NCBI GenBank assembly: GCA_964422365.1
Contig: CAYRAV010000009.1
Span: forward strand, 10,185 to 74,184
Origin: CAYRAV01 sp964422365
GTDB lineage: Bacteria; Bacillota; Clostridia; Lachnospirales; Lachnospiraceae
Direction of reading: 5' to 3'
Length of the DNA: 64,000 bases
Both the position numbers and the translations under genes were made by a program. Below, piece by piece: positions 44,244-53,186 of this stretch. The notes under the pieces were generated by a model. That model was not told the origin of the DNA. It did no database searches and was given only the letters and a program-made list of their open reading frames with translations. Each line of letters begins with the position of its first letter. Within the stretch, counting starts at the first letter, position 1.

Positions 44244-44378
44244 AACAGGTACATAAACTGCGCGAAGCAGACGTGAGACGGAACTGTTTCCTTAATAAAT
44301 GACATCTCACAGAAAACGAATGTGGCGGTATGCCATGTAGAAAAAGAATGATTTGACTGCGAATTTTATGTACCTGTT
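44244..44378 (+). ncRNA. candidate structured RNA with closing stem and three hairpins
   Basis: A perfect 14-bp closing stem joins 44244-44257 (AACAGGTACATAAA) to 44365-44378. Inside are CTGC-GCGAA-GCAG (44258-44270), GTGAGA/TCTCAC (44273-44278 with 44305-44310) that contains GGAA/TTCC (44280-44291), and ATGTGGC/GCCATGT (44320-44338). The last has two G-U pairs that hold on the plus strand but would be A-C mismatches on the minus, which favours a plus-strand RNA. No ORF fits. I cannot match it to a named RNA family. A MITE with hairpins is the alternative. The rest of the gap to 44644 shows nothing else firm. Confidence 0.45.
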
Positions 44379-44644
44379 CTATAGTGTAAACTCTAGGGGG
44401 AATTATCGTTTACAGTAATAGTATATGTGGGGGCATGAAAAATGTTACTGAAATTTAATGGGTACAAAATGGTGTGGCTGAACTTGTTACTTTGTAATGA
44501 ATAAGCAATAAGAAAAGCTTGAGATAAAAGACCGGAATGGTTATAATAATATAGGAAATTAATTTTTGTGTATGAGAATCGTGGCACAAAAATGCAGCAG
44601 GGCAAACATAAAAAGAGAACAAAATAGAAAGCGAGGACATAAAC

Positions 44645-45202
44645 ATGGCAAAAGTAATGATTTGTTTGGCAGAAAATTTTGAAGAGGTAGAAGGGTTAAT
44701 GGTAGTAGATTTACTTCGCAGAGCGGAAATTGATATTTATATGATTTCCATTACAGGAAATGTTGAAGTGACAGGTTCGCATAACATTACAGTAAAAGCA
44801 GATATGCTGTTTGAAGATGCAGATTTTGATGGTGCAGATATGATTGTATTACCTGGAGGTATGCCAGGAACAAGAAATCTTCAGGCACATAAAGGGTTAG
44901 CAGAAAAGATACAGCAGTTCCATAGAGAGGGAAAAATGTTAGGTGCCATCTGTGCAGCACCATTGGTATTAGGCTGTAATCATGTGTTGAAGGGAAAGAA
45001 AGCCTGCTGCTATCCGGGATTTGAAGAGGAACTTCTTGGAGCAGAAATAACATACCAGCCAGTAACAGCAGATGGAAATGTTATCACAAGCCGCGGACTT
45101 GGAACCGCGTTGGAATTTGGATGTGAAATTATTGCACATTTTCAGGGAAGAGAGAAAGCAGAGGAAATGAAAGAAAAAGTAGTATATCACTATTCAAAAT
45201 AA
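44645..45202 (+). CDS. DJ-1/PfpI-family protein
   Basis: 185 residues. Motifs: MICLAENFEEVEGLMVVDLL (the glutamate near the active site), MIVLPGGMPGTRNLQAHKGL and the nucleophile elbow GAICAAPLVLG with the reactive cysteine, then VITSRGLGTALEFGCEIIAH. It is of the YajL/ThiJ-like subgroup. Proposed roles include handling of glyoxal-type damage and redox stress. AAGCGAGGACATAAAC precedes the ATG. It stands alone, followed by a MITE-like repeat. Confidence 0.92.
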   Translation: MAKVMICLAENFEEVEGLMVVDLLRRAEIDIYMISITGNVEVTGSHNITVKADMLFEDADFDGADMIVLPGGMPGTRNLQAHKGLAEKIQQFHREGKMLGAICAAPLVLGCNHVLKGKKACCYPGFEEELLGAEITYQPVTADGNVITSRGLGTALEFGCEIIAHFQGREKAEEMKEKVVYHYSK

Positions 45203-45244
45203 CAAATATAAGCAAGATTAGAAAAAGACTGGGTGCAGCTTTTT

Positions 45245-45405
45245 CTAGAACGTGTTGGAAAATTCATTACCACAATTTACACATCCCGCTTTGCGTACCC
45301 ATTCGGGCTGGCGGATTTTGTCCGATAAAGTATGTATATTTGGAACAAATCCTCTGCAAATTGTGGCACACATCTTGTAACAGGCAATTTTCAAACACAC
45401 TTTAG
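45245..45405 (+). repeat. MITE-like element, family A copy 2 (161 bp)
   Basis: The element begins CTAGAACGTGTTGGAAAATTC and ends GAATT-related CAATTTTCAAACACACTTTAG. Shared internal blocks with copy 1 at 4255 include GGAACAAATCC, CAAATTGTG and CACATCTTGTAACA. Same orientation. It lies between the DJ-1-like gene and the convergent symporter gene. Terminal repeats are less perfect than in copy 1, so this copy is older. Confidence 0.75.
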
Positions 45406-45430
45406 TACATTGTTTTGTAAGTTTAGACAT

Positions 45431-46786
45431 TTACTCCACTTCCCTCCACAGACAGAACAGGGCAATCAGATTAGGAAATGCCATAAATGCATTAATACAG
45501 TCTGAAAGTTCCCAGACAAGATCAAGGGATAGAATGCCGCCAAAAAATATCATGAAAACATAGATGAATTGGTAGCATTTTATTCCTTTTTCTTTTGCCA
45601 GATAGTAGACTGCTTGTTCGCCAAAGTATGACCATCCAATCAAAGTAGATATAGCAAAAGCGATAAGAGAAATCCCAAGAATTACTTCTCCATAGGGGAT
45701 AGAAGAGAAAGCCAGAGAGGTAAGCCCTGTTTGGGAAATATTTGTAAGAGAGATAGTATTTTTATATTTTTCTAAATGTGACACAATTACAAGTCCTGTA
45801 ATAAAGCACATTACTACCGTATCCCAGAAAGTAGCCGTCATGGAAATAAGAGCTTGGTTTCTGGGTTTTTTCACATGGGAAGCAGCAGAAGCAATACCTG
45901 CCGAACCAAGTCCTGCTTCGTTTGTAAAAAGCCCTCTGGAAATGCCATATCGTGCGGCAGTCTGTATTGTAGAGCCAATGATACCACCGGTAATGGAAGA
46001 AGGCAGAAAAGCCTGTTTTATAATAGAGTTAAGGGCAGGTATAACGAAAGAGCCATTCATCACAAGTAAAATCATACATCCCATTAGATAGAAAATTCCC
46101 ATAGCAGGCACTAGTTTTTGACATATGGTTCCAATCGAATGAATACCGCCTACTAAAATAATACCAACTACTACAGCAGTTATAATTCCGGATACATAAG
46201 GAGAAATATGCCACAAATTATAACAAGTTTCTGTAATGGCATTTGCCTGTGTACTGCAGCCGACCCCAAAAGAAGCACATAAAGTACAGCATGCATAGAA
46301 TACAGCCAGACCTTTTTTCTTTAAGCCATATTGCATGACATACATAGGACCACCGTAGAATCCATATTTTGTATCATGCTGCCGATAGGAAGCACTTAAA
46401 AAACACTCTGCATAAGTAGTGGACATGCCAAGAATTCCTGTAAGCCAGCACCAGAATACCGCACCAGGACCTCCTAACATAATAGATGTAGATACTCCAA
46501 TAATATTACCGGTTCCTAGAGTAGCTGCTAAAGTAGTACTGAGTGCGGCAAAACCACTAAGACCTTTTGAAGAGTGAGAACTGGATTTTGTATTATGAGA
46601 GTTCTTGTGATTGGAATCCGTCATGTCTTTCTCAGCTTCTGGGGTAATTGATAATTTAATTGCACGAAAAATATATTTCTGCACACCGCGGGAACGAAAT
46701 GTAAAGAAAACATGTGTAGACAGCAGTAGAAAAAGTAATGGGAAACTCCACAAGAGATTATTTAAATTCTGAATAAAATCCAGCAT
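45431..46786 (-). CDS. sodium:alanine (AGCS) symporter
   Basis: 451 residues with about ten or eleven membrane helices. The AGCS hallmarks are visible: FAALSTTLAATLGTGNIIGV, GPGAVFWCWLTGILGMSTTY, AECFLSASYR, GGPMYVMQYG, GISRGLFTNEAGLGSAGIAS and GWSYFGEQAVYYL. It takes up alanine or glycine with sodium. The start is ATG46786 behind GGAGG; an upstream in-frame TTG (46798) overlaps that site. It faces away from the MocR gene at 46949, whose product may control it. Confidence 0.93.
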   Translation of the reverse strand: MLDFIQNLNNLLWSFPLLFLLLSTHVFFTFRSRGVQKYIFRAIKLSITPEAEKDMTDSNHKNSHNTKSSSHSSKGLSGFAALSTTLAATLGTGNIIGVSTSIMLGGPGAVFWCWLTGILGMSTTYAECFLSASYRQHDTKYGFYGGPMYVMQYGLKKKGLAVFYACCTLCASFGVGCSTQANAITETCYNLWHISPYVSGIITAVVVGIILVGGIHSIGTICQKLVPAMGIFYLMGCMILLVMNGSFVIPALNSIIKQAFLPSSITGGIIGSTIQTAARYGISRGLFTNEAGLGSAGIASAASHVKKPRNQALISMTATFWDTVVMCFITGLVIVSHLEKYKNTISLTNISQTGLTSLAFSSIPYGEVILGISLIAFAISTLIGWSYFGEQAVYYLAKEKGIKCYQFIYVFMIFFGGILSLDLVWELSDCINAFMAFPNLIALFCLWREVE

Positions 46787-46890
46787 AACAGCCTCCAAAG
46801 TAAAATGTATATTTTATTTTATGAAATAAAAAATAAAAAATATGCAACATTTTTGCCATATAAAAAAGTACACAAATTTAGAGAAATTAT

Positions 46891-46919
46891 TTGACCATAA
46901 TTACGATACATGATATACT
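46891..46919 (+). promoter_or_regulatory. promoter of the MocR gene
   Basis: TTGACC at 46891-46896 and TATACT at 46914-46919 are 17 bp apart. This places the start of transcription near 46926, which rules out the in-frame ATG at 46910 as the start codon of the gene. The 100 bp between this and the symporter start is AT-rich and would hold the opposite promoter. Confidence 0.8.
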
Positions 46920-46948
46920 TAACTAATTATGTATTAGGAGTGCTGCAT

Positions 46949-48406
46949 ATGCTGACATATAGTTTTGAGGAGAAAGGAAAACTTACTTTATATGAATATT
47001 TGTATCGCTGTATCAAACAGGATATTTTAGAGGGCAAGTTAAAAAAAGATGAAAGGCTGCCATCAAAACGAAACCTCGCAAAACATTTAGATGTCAGCGT
47101 TATTACGGTGGAAAGTGCCTATGCACAGCTGCAGATTGAAGGGTATATTTATTCTTGGGAAAAGAAGGGATATTTTGTTTCTGAAGTGGAAGAACCTATA
47201 TGGAATCACGAGGCTAAGAACAGGATAACCCAAATAAAACAGGAAACAGATTTAAGGGAGAAGAGCGATAGAAAAAAAATAGAATCTCAAACCGCACAGT
47301 ATAAGGAAACAGTATATTTTGCAGATTTCCAGACAAATAATATTAATTCGGAACGTTTTCCATTTAGCATCTGGTCTAGGTTAATGAGGGAAGTTTTATC
47401 TGAAAAGGATACTGTATTGCTGCAGAGCATGCCATACAATGGGGTGGAGAGATTAAGGGAGGCAATTGCAGAATACCTCTATCATTTCAGAGGAATGGAA
47501 GTATATAAAGAGCAGGTCTTTATTGGAGCAGGAACAGAGTATTTATATGGTCTTCTTATACAGTTATTAGGGAGAGATAAAGTCTTTGCTGTAGAAGATC
47601 CAGGATATAAGAAAATTGCATATATTTACGCAAGTAATGGAGTAAAATGTGAGTATATTTCTATGGATGCAGAGGGAATGTCTATGATGCAATTGGGAAA
47701 CAGCAATGCACAAGTGGTGCATATTTCACCATCGCATCATTTTCCAACAGGGGTTGTTATGCCAATTAGGCGGCGGCAGGAACTTTTAAAATGGGCATAT
47801 GAAAAAGAGGAACGCTATATTATTGAAGATGATTATGACAGTGAGTTTCGTTTTTTGGGAAAACCAATTCAGACCATGCAAAGTATTGACCGGCATGAAA
47901 AGGTAATTTATATCAATACATTTTCTAAAAGCCTGGCACCATCGATTCGTATCAGCTATATGATACTGCCAATGCATCTATTAGAAAAATTCAACAGAGA
48001 AATGAGTTTTTATGCGTGTACGGTATCCAGTTTTGAGCAGTACACATTGGCAAATTTTATGCAGAGGGGTTATTATGAAAAGCATATTAACCGTATGAAG
48101 AATTTTTATAAGTCCCAGAGAAATCTTGTGATCTCTGCTATGAAAAACAGTTCGCTGTATTACAAAATGAAAATCAAAGAAGAAAATGCGGGGCTTCATT
48201 TTTTGTTAGAAGTGGATACAGAGCTGTCTGACGAAGAGCTGTTGGAAAAATTAAGGCAGGAAAACATTAGAATTACAAGTTTGTCACAATATTATCACAA
48301 TCAGGAAAATAGCAGGGAGCATGTGCTGATTATAAACTATTCCGGAATCGATGCAGAGAAAATGCCAGAAGTAATAAAACGGCTTGGAAAGATTTTAGAG
48401 GAATAA
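46949..48406 (+). CDS. MocR/PdxR-type regulator (GntR helix-turn-helix plus aminotransferase domain)
   Basis: 485 residues. The N-terminal GntR winged helix (YRCIKQDILEGKLKKDERLP, SKRNLAKHLDVSVITVESAY, GYFVSE) is linked to a class I aminotransferase-like domain: TEYLYGLLIQLLG, ISPSHHFPTGVVMPIRRRQE, IIEDDYDSEFRF and the PLP lysine in NTFSKSLAPSIRISYM. MocR proteins bind PLP and an amino acid or amine to control nearby genes. It is divergent from the AGCS symporter. The AGGAG before ATG46949 and the promoter position fix the start. Confidence 0.92.
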   Translation: MLTYSFEEKGKLTLYEYLYRCIKQDILEGKLKKDERLPSKRNLAKHLDVSVITVESAYAQLQIEGYIYSWEKKGYFVSEVEEPIWNHEAKNRITQIKQETDLREKSDRKKIESQTAQYKETVYFADFQTNNINSERFPFSIWSRLMREVLSEKDTVLLQSMPYNGVERLREAIAEYLYHFRGMEVYKEQVFIGAGTEYLYGLLIQLLGRDKVFAVEDPGYKKIAYIYASNGVKCEYISMDAEGMSMMQLGNSNAQVVHISPSHHFPTGVVMPIRRRQELLKWAYEKEERYIIEDDYDSEFRFLGKPIQTMQSIDRHEKVIYINTFSKSLAPSIRISYMILPMHLLEKFNREMSFYACTVSSFEQYTLANFMQRGYYEKHINRMKNFYKSQRNLVISAMKNSSLYYKMKIKEENAGLHFLLEVDTELSDEELLEKLRQENIRITSLSQYYHNQENSREHVLIINYSGIDAEKMPEVIKRLGKILEE

Positions 48407-48428
48407 GAGTGAAAGAAGCGTTTTGAAA

Positions 48429-48470
48429 AAGAACAGTTTATCTGCTGAATCTGTATAAGCTGTTCTTTTT
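48429..48470 (+). terminator. terminator after the MocR gene
   Basis: AAGAACAGTTTAT pairs with ATAAGCTGTTCTT (one G-T) and runs into TTTTT. It begins 23 bp after the stop. Confidence 0.8.
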
Positions 48471-48541
48471 TCTATGTTGTTTTATATTTTAAAATAGTTA
48501 CAATGTGTTAAAAAATAATTGTAATGCATGTTAGACATGAC

Positions 48542-49552
48542 CTAATGGTTATTCTTATCTGTCATTACTGCATTGCATATTTTATAGATTGCTGCATACA
48601 GAACACCTGCAATCGGCCATATAATCCATGAATGTCCCCAGTCAAATCTGATAAAACTCCATGCGAGATAGAGTACAGTGATAAAAGTCCAATAAATCGA
48701 TGCGATTGTATCAAGGGATGATTTTCTTTTTTTGGTTTCAGGTAAATACTCTTTTTCCTGTAATAAAATTTCATAAGCATCTTTTCGCATGCTGCTGGTA
48801 ATAAAGAAAAAGACTCCAATAGCAACCATAAATAAAAGAAATACAAAACCAATTGTGCTTCCAAATTCATTTCCGAATTTTGGGTCTATTATCATACTTC
48901 CGCAAATGGGAGGAACAACACTTAAAATACAAAGTCCCACTCCAACGGCAATAGAACATGCAAAGATAGGATTGAATCGTTCTCTTTCATTTTTTAAAAA
49001 GTTTGCTGTTACAGTATCAGTTTGAAATATTTCTTTTTTCATAAATTCATATTTTTCAAGATGGGTATCAGAAATAATAAACAAACTGACGGCAATGCAA
49101 ATCATAATGAGTAATAACAATATACCACAGAACATAAGAGTTTCATTTTCTCCATTTTCTATTATTGAAGTAAGAAGGAGAAATATAGGGGAACAGATAC
49201 ATAACAGCACACCAATTGCGATTTTAAAAGAGTTTTTTATTGTCATATTAATATATTCTTTTGCTTCTTCTAAACCGATTACACGTGTGCTTATAGTGTG
49301 AGTAGTGTTTTTTTCCAGAGAGATGCCGCCCTTCATATATTGGTCGATTTCTAGTTCTTCTGCCAATTCCTCTAAATTTCCAAATTCAGAAATGACGATT
49401 CCAATGGCCTCATTCTCTGTTTTCCCCTTGTTTTTTAGTTCATTATACTTGTCTTCCATCATATTGTATAATTCTTCTTTTGCCTTCAGCACTTCCGGTG
49501 TTTGCGGCAGATTGCTGAACATATTATTTAGATAAGTTTGAATGGTTTCCAT
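48542..49552 (-). CDS. membrane protein with permease-prefix (HAAS-like) domain
   Basis: 336 residues. The N-terminal 70 residues (METIQTYLNNMFSNLPQTPE, YNELKNKGKTENEAIGIVIS, EFGNLEELAEEL) are the alpha-helical permease-prefix/DUF1700-type domain that is usually paired with PadR regulators. Six hydrophobic segments follow in three pairs (about 110-150, 195-250, 285-325). The operon partner is the PadR gene twelve bases upstream. AGGAGGAGTT precedes the ATG at 49552. Such pairs often sense envelope stress or antimicrobial peptides; direct function is unknown. Confidence 0.8.
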   Translation of the reverse strand: METIQTYLNNMFSNLPQTPEVLKAKEELYNMMEDKYNELKNKGKTENEAIGIVISEFGNLEELAEELEIDQYMKGGISLEKNTTHTISTRVIGLEEAKEYINMTIKNSFKIAIGVLLCICSPIFLLLTSIIENGENETLMFCGILLLLIMICIAVSLFIISDTHLEKYEFMKKEIFQTDTVTANFLKNERERFNPIFACSIAVGVGLCILSVVPPICGSMIIDPKFGNEFGSTIGFVFLLFMVAIGVFFFITSSMRKDAYEILLQEKEYLPETKKRKSSLDTIASIYWTFITVLYLAWSFIRFDWGHSWIIWPIAGVLYAAIYKICNAVMTDKNNH

Positions 49553-49564
49553 ATGTAACTCCTC

Positions 49565-49888
49565 CTATGAATAAATAAACTTTTCAATTACTTCTTTGGT
49601 AATTTGCCATTCCTGGCATTTTTCTTTATAATATGCCCGTCCTGTTTCGGTGATGCGGTAATAGGTACGTCGTTTTCCATTGGTTTCATTTCCATAAAAG
49701 GACTCTACGTAACCATTCTTTTCAAGACGGGTAAAAGCGGAATATAATGTTGTTTCTTTGATAATATACTTTTCATCGGATAACTCTCTGATTTTTTTTG
49801 ATATAACATATCCATAAGAGGGTTCCTCTAACAAAAGATATAAAATAATGGTGTCATTATATCCGCGTATCACATCACTGCTAATCAA
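49565..49888 (-). CDS. PadR-family transcriptional regulator
   Basis: 107 residues. Winged helix of the PadR type: DTIILYLLLEEPSYGYVISK (the signature), KYIIKETTLYSAFTRLEKNG, YVESFYGNETNGKRRTYYRI. A short C-terminal helix makes the dimer. The start is TTG49888, six to seven bases after AGAGGAGG, where the family normally begins (ISSDVIRGYNDT); the ATG at 49904-49906 lies in front of that ribosome site. Operator and promoter at 50042-50094 suggest it represses itself and the membrane gene downstream. Confidence 0.9.
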   Translation of the reverse strand: MISSDVIRGYNDTIILYLLLEEPSYGYVISKKIRELSDEKYIIKETTLYSAFTRLEKNGYVESFYGNETNGKRRTYYRITETGRAYYKEKCQEWQITKEVIEKFIYS

Positions 49889-49913
49889 AATATTTCCTCC
49901 TCTCATTTGATAA

Positions 49914-50020
49914 CTTAGAATGTGTTTGAAAATTTGTTACAGCTTAAGTTATGTAGAAATGGCTGTATAATCAGAACACCTTATTTTGTGTCAAATCTGT
50001 AATATTCAAACATATTTTAG
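49914..50020. repeat. 107-bp inverted-repeat element in the padR leader (diverged family A)
   Basis: The ends CTTAGAATGTGTTTGAAAATT and AATATTCAAACATATTTTAG form an imperfect terminal repeat that resembles MITE family A ends, and TTGTTACA just inside also matches. It lies between the padR promoter and its ribosome site, so it becomes part of the leader RNA, where it can fold into a hairpin. Confidence 0.55.
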
Positions 50021-50041
50021 TAAAAACTACTTTACCTGTCG

Positions 50042-50094
50042 TACTACGTCTGACGTAGTAAAGTTAATATACCATAATTACTACGACAGGTCAA
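50042..50094 (-). promoter_or_regulatory. padR promoter and palindromic operator
   Basis: On the minus strand TTGACC (50094-50089) and TATATT (50071-50066) are 17 bp apart. Directly after the -10 is a perfect palindrome, TACTACGTC-T-GACGTAGTA (50042-50060), over the start site. A wider inverted repeat (AAAAACTACTTxACCTGTCGTA, 50022-50043 with 50082-50103) brackets the whole. A repressor bound here would block transcription, as PadR autoregulators do. Confidence 0.8.
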
Positions 50095-50109
50095 GTAGTT
50101 TTTATATTT

Positions 50110-50610
50110 TTACTTACAGTTTGCTGAATCTATCTGAGGATTAAATGCATAGAAGTTTTTAGAGTTCAGACTTTCTTTTTCCAATTCCAAAGCTTCTCCA
50201 AAACGCTGGAAATGTACAATTTCACGTTCTCTTAAGAAACGAATTGGATCACAAACGTCTGGGTCTTTGATAAGGCGTAGAATATTGTCATATGTGGATC
50301 TGGCTTTCTGTTCAGCAGCCATATCCTCTGTCAAATCTGTAATGGTATCACCCTTACATTGGAATTCACAGGCATTAAATGGAACACCGCCTGCTGACTG
50401 AGGCCATATGGCAAGCGTGTGGTCAACATAATATTTATCAAAGCCGCTTTGGAGGATTTCATCAGGTGTAAGATTTCTGGTAAGTTGGTGAACGATGGCT
50501 CCAACGATTTCTAAATGATCTAGTTCTTCTGTACCCAGAGAAGCATCGGTAATGTTCCGCTTAGATATCCTGATTCCTATACCTGTTGTGGTCAACCTAT
50601 AAAAAAACAA
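50110..50610 (-). pseudogene. CotJC/manganese-catalase-like spore protein, N-terminus lost
   Basis: The frame has LGTEELDHLEIVGAIVHQLT, YYVDHTLAIWPQSAGGVPFN, DLTEDMAAEQKARSTYDNIL and DPIRFLREREIVHFQRFGEA. These match the di-metal ferritin-like core of CotJC. Full-length CotJC has about 60 more residues before GTEEL, with the first metal ligands; here that part is replaced by unrelated RLTTTGIGIRISKRN. The remaining part keeps several His/Glu ligands but is unlikely to be active. Truncation is at about 50520. Confidence 0.75.
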
Positions 50611-50673
50611 TAAGTCTGTAAGTTATTCATTATGCTTACAAACTTATTATACGAGGTGAAGTATGGTGAATAA

Positions 50674-51000
50674 ATTATACAGGGATATTTAGAACTTTTG
50701 TTTGAAAAGAAATATATTTGTAAGCAGATAGTGCCTTTTATTGTAGGTACAGTGTGGTGCTTGTGGCATTATCACTATTTCCTGCTGAATGGGATACAAG
50801 TGTCAATTTTATTATTTTTTATTAGTTGTATCATTGAAAGTTATATATATAGTTTCTTAATGGATTGTACAAATGATAATTTAATATCGGCAATGACATA
50901 TCATTTTTCATGGAATTTAGCAGTACATATATTCGCAATAAATCCCCTGCAAATTGTGACACACATATCTTGTAACAAGCAATTTTCAAACACGCTCTAG
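50674..51000 (+). pseudogene. CPBP (CAAX-type) membrane protease fragment cut by a MITE end
   Basis: The frame reads GYLELLFEKKYICKQIVPFI, VGTVWCLWHYHYFLLNG and SAMTYHFSWNLAVHIFAINP. These are the second and third conserved motifs of the CPBP family (WxLWHxP and HxxxN). The first half with the EExxxR motif is missing, there is no start codon, and after IFAINP at about 50937 the frame continues into the repeat at 50938-51000. Confidence 0.7.
50938..51000 (+). repeat. right-end fragment of MITE family A
   Basis: The last 63 bases (AAATCCCCTGCAAATTG ... AATTTTCAAACACGCTCTAG) match the right part of copy 1 at 4255 almost base for base. The left half is absent. The end lies only four bases before the last codon of the recombinase gene, so it forms the border between the broken CPBP gene and the recombinase. 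Confidence 0.8.
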
Positions 51001-51004
51001 TTTA

Positions 51005-52621
51005 TCAAATATTGGGATTTGTTTTCAGAAGGGTATAGCTCCATTTAGTAGAAAGGAAATTCAAATATACATCTATATTGTTGCGGTCTTGTACTACCAT
51101 TTTGTCAAGCAGATACTTATAGAATTCGTCTTCATATTCTACACCGCCCAAAAGTTCATTGATTACTTCCATTATTTCATACATAAGTTCTTGCTGCTGT
51201 TTTACAATCGTCTGCCGTTTATCCATGTTGTCGATAACAGATTGGAGCTGAGAGATTTCAGCATTACATTTTGAATGTGCTAAGGTAAATTCTTCTTTGG
51301 TTATATCACCGGAAATATAAATATCAATTAGTTTCATACGCTGATTGGTGAGGGTTTTCATTTGTGTGTCCAGCTTTATGGTATCTGTTCCTGCCAGATC
51401 AATAGCAATAGTGGACTTAATTATGGAAATCAGATTATTTGCGATTTTCTGCTTATCGTATTTTAGGCTTTTGGTAACAAGGCACATAATATGTGTGACA
51501 TCTTCATTGCGAATACTAAGCCCGGTACAGCCAACTTGATTTCCTGCTTGATCAATATGAGGGATGCCGTTTTTGGCTGCTTCATAACAACGCCATGCCT
51601 TATAACGGCTGCTATCTTGCCGGGTTTTGTATCTTGCTACATAGCTTGCATTACAACAGCCGCATTTGATTTTTCCGGAAAAAGGATAACGGTTGCTGTG
51701 TTTTGCTTTGCCTTTCTGTGATAGAGAGCGTTTTTCTAAAATGCGGTTTGCTTCATTGAATAGCTCACGGGAAATAATTGGTTCGTGGTGGTCTTTTATA
51801 ATAATAAATTCTTCCTGTCCCTGGTTATACTTCTTTTCGTGAGATAAAAAGTCTGGTGTATAAGTTTTTTTCTGTACTAAGTCACCACAATATTTTTCGT
51901 TGCGTATAATGCGGAGAATAACTGTGTTCTGCCATTCTTTTACCCGCATCGGTTTTATTCCTTCTTCGCGCAGTTCACGGCAGATCACATGAGTACCTTT
52001 TCCCTCTTTCACAAATTTATGAAAAATAAGGCGTACAATTTTTGCACCTTCCTCATTGATAAACATTTGTCCATTATGGACATCATAGCCCAACATGCTT
52101 CTGCCGAAAACGACTCCTTGTTCCATCTGGCGTTTCTGTCCCCATTTTACACGTTCGGAAGTCTTACGGCTCTCTTCTTGTGCGATGGAGGACATAATAG
52201 CCAGACGAAGTTCAGCATCCCCGTCAAGGGTGTTGATGCCGTCATTCATAAAAATGACACCAATACCATGTTTTTTCAGGTCACGGGTGTAGTAGATACT
52301 GTCAAGGGTATTTCTTGCGAAGCGGGAAATTTCTTTTGTGATAATCAAATCAAAGTCCCCATTTTTAGCACAAGTAATCATACGATTAAATTCTTTCCGT
52401 TTTTTTGTATTGGTACCCGAAATACCTTCGTCGGCAAAAATTTCATAAAGCTCCCAATAGGGATTATGTTCGATGTATTGTCTAAAATAACGCTGCTGGC
52501 TTTCAAAAGAATTTGCCTGGTCTTCATTGTCTGTAGAAACACGGCAGTAGGCAGCTACGCGCTTTTTAGCATCAACCGGCTTTCTTTCCAGGTTTAAGAT
52601 TTCATATTGATTTGCAGGCAT
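51005..52621 (-). CDS. large serine recombinase
   Basis: 538 residues. Resolvase catalytic domain: RVAAYCRVSTDNEDQANSFE with the nucleophilic serine in YCRVSTD, then FADEGISGTNTKKRKEFNRM and ITKEISRFARNTLDSIYY. The recombinase domain (FGRSMLGYDVHNGQMFINEE, EWQNTVILRIIRNEKYCGDL) and the zinc ribbon (SGKIKCGCCNASYVARYKTR, then WRCYEAAK ... VGCTGLSI) follow, with a coiled coil near the end. Such enzymes move conjugative or phage elements. GAAAGGGGA precedes the ATG. The rest of a mobile element is not visible, so it may be a leftover. Confidence 0.93.
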   Translation of the reverse strand: MPANQYEILNLERKPVDAKKRVAAYCRVSTDNEDQANSFESQQRYFRQYIEHNPYWELYEIFADEGISGTNTKKRKEFNRMITCAKNGDFDLIITKEISRFARNTLDSIYYTRDLKKHGIGVIFMNDGINTLDGDAELRLAIMSSIAQEESRKTSERVKWGQKRQMEQGVVFGRSMLGYDVHNGQMFINEEGAKIVRLIFHKFVKEGKGTHVICRELREEGIKPMRVKEWQNTVILRIIRNEKYCGDLVQKKTYTPDFLSHEKKYNQGQEEFIIIKDHHEPIISRELFNEANRILEKRSLSQKGKAKHSNRYPFSGKIKCGCCNASYVARYKTRQDSSRYKAWRCYEAAKNGIPHIDQAGNQVGCTGLSIRNEDVTHIMCLVTKSLKYDKQKIANNLISIIKSTIAIDLAGTDTIKLDTQMKTLTNQRMKLIDIYISGDITKEEFTLAHSKCNAEISQLQSVIDNMDKRQTIVKQQQELMYEIMEVINELLGGVEYEDEFYKYLLDKMVVQDRNNIDVYLNFLSTKWSYTLLKTNPNI

Positions 52622-52751
52622 TATGATTTCCCCTTTCTTTTATTTGACTGCAGTTTAGACACACTTAGGTATTATAGTATATCTTGTGTTTGTGACAATT
52701 ATGAAAAATCTCAAAACTACACATTTGATAATGTAAAAATACCAAGCCATT

Positions 52752-52958
52752 TTATGCATGGCATTTACCTTTCTGGCTTTGAGAATATTGTTTTTCCAGT
52801 TCGTGCAGGCAGTGTTCTCGTTGGGAAGGTGTTAATAGTGTTCTCTTTTCTAATGATAAAAGTATTGATTTTTGTATATTCATAAGAAATTCTGCATGTT
52901 CCTGTGCATTTATTTCCGGAATAGGGTTACCAACATAAATAAATTCTCTATGTTTCAA
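52752..52958 (-). CDS. small recombinase-associated protein
   Basis: 68 residues. It starts with TTG52958 seven bases after AGGAGGTG. The protein (KHREFIYVGNPIPEINAQEH ... LTPSQREHCLHELEKQYSQS) ends with a helical pattern (TPxQxxxCxxELEK) that I have often seen in short ORFs next to serine recombinases of Clostridia elements. It is 130 bp upstream of the recombinase and on the same strand. Role unknown. Confidence 0.6.
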   Translation of the reverse strand: MKHREFIYVGNPIPEINAQEHAEFLMNIQKSILLSLEKRTLLTPSQREHCLHELEKQYSQSQKGKCHA

Positions 52959-53186
52959 CAGTCAGCACCTCCTTTGTGGTCATATATATGACCCAATGGT
53001 TGTACTATATACCAAAGACAGGCAGAAGCAGTGGAGTAGGCAGACAAAGAATGATCTATTCATGATTTTATAGAAATCTGCCAGGAGTTTGCACTTCTTA
53101 GATTGTTATGAAATATTGTGAATTGATTGAATAAGAGAGCTTAAAATGTCAAATTATCAAAAAAAGTGTAATATAGGTAAAAAGCA

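Noticed and set aside
51989..52597. 202-codon plus-strand frame opposite the serine recombinase
   Set aside because: It lies entirely within the catalytic domain of the recombinase, without a ribosome site.
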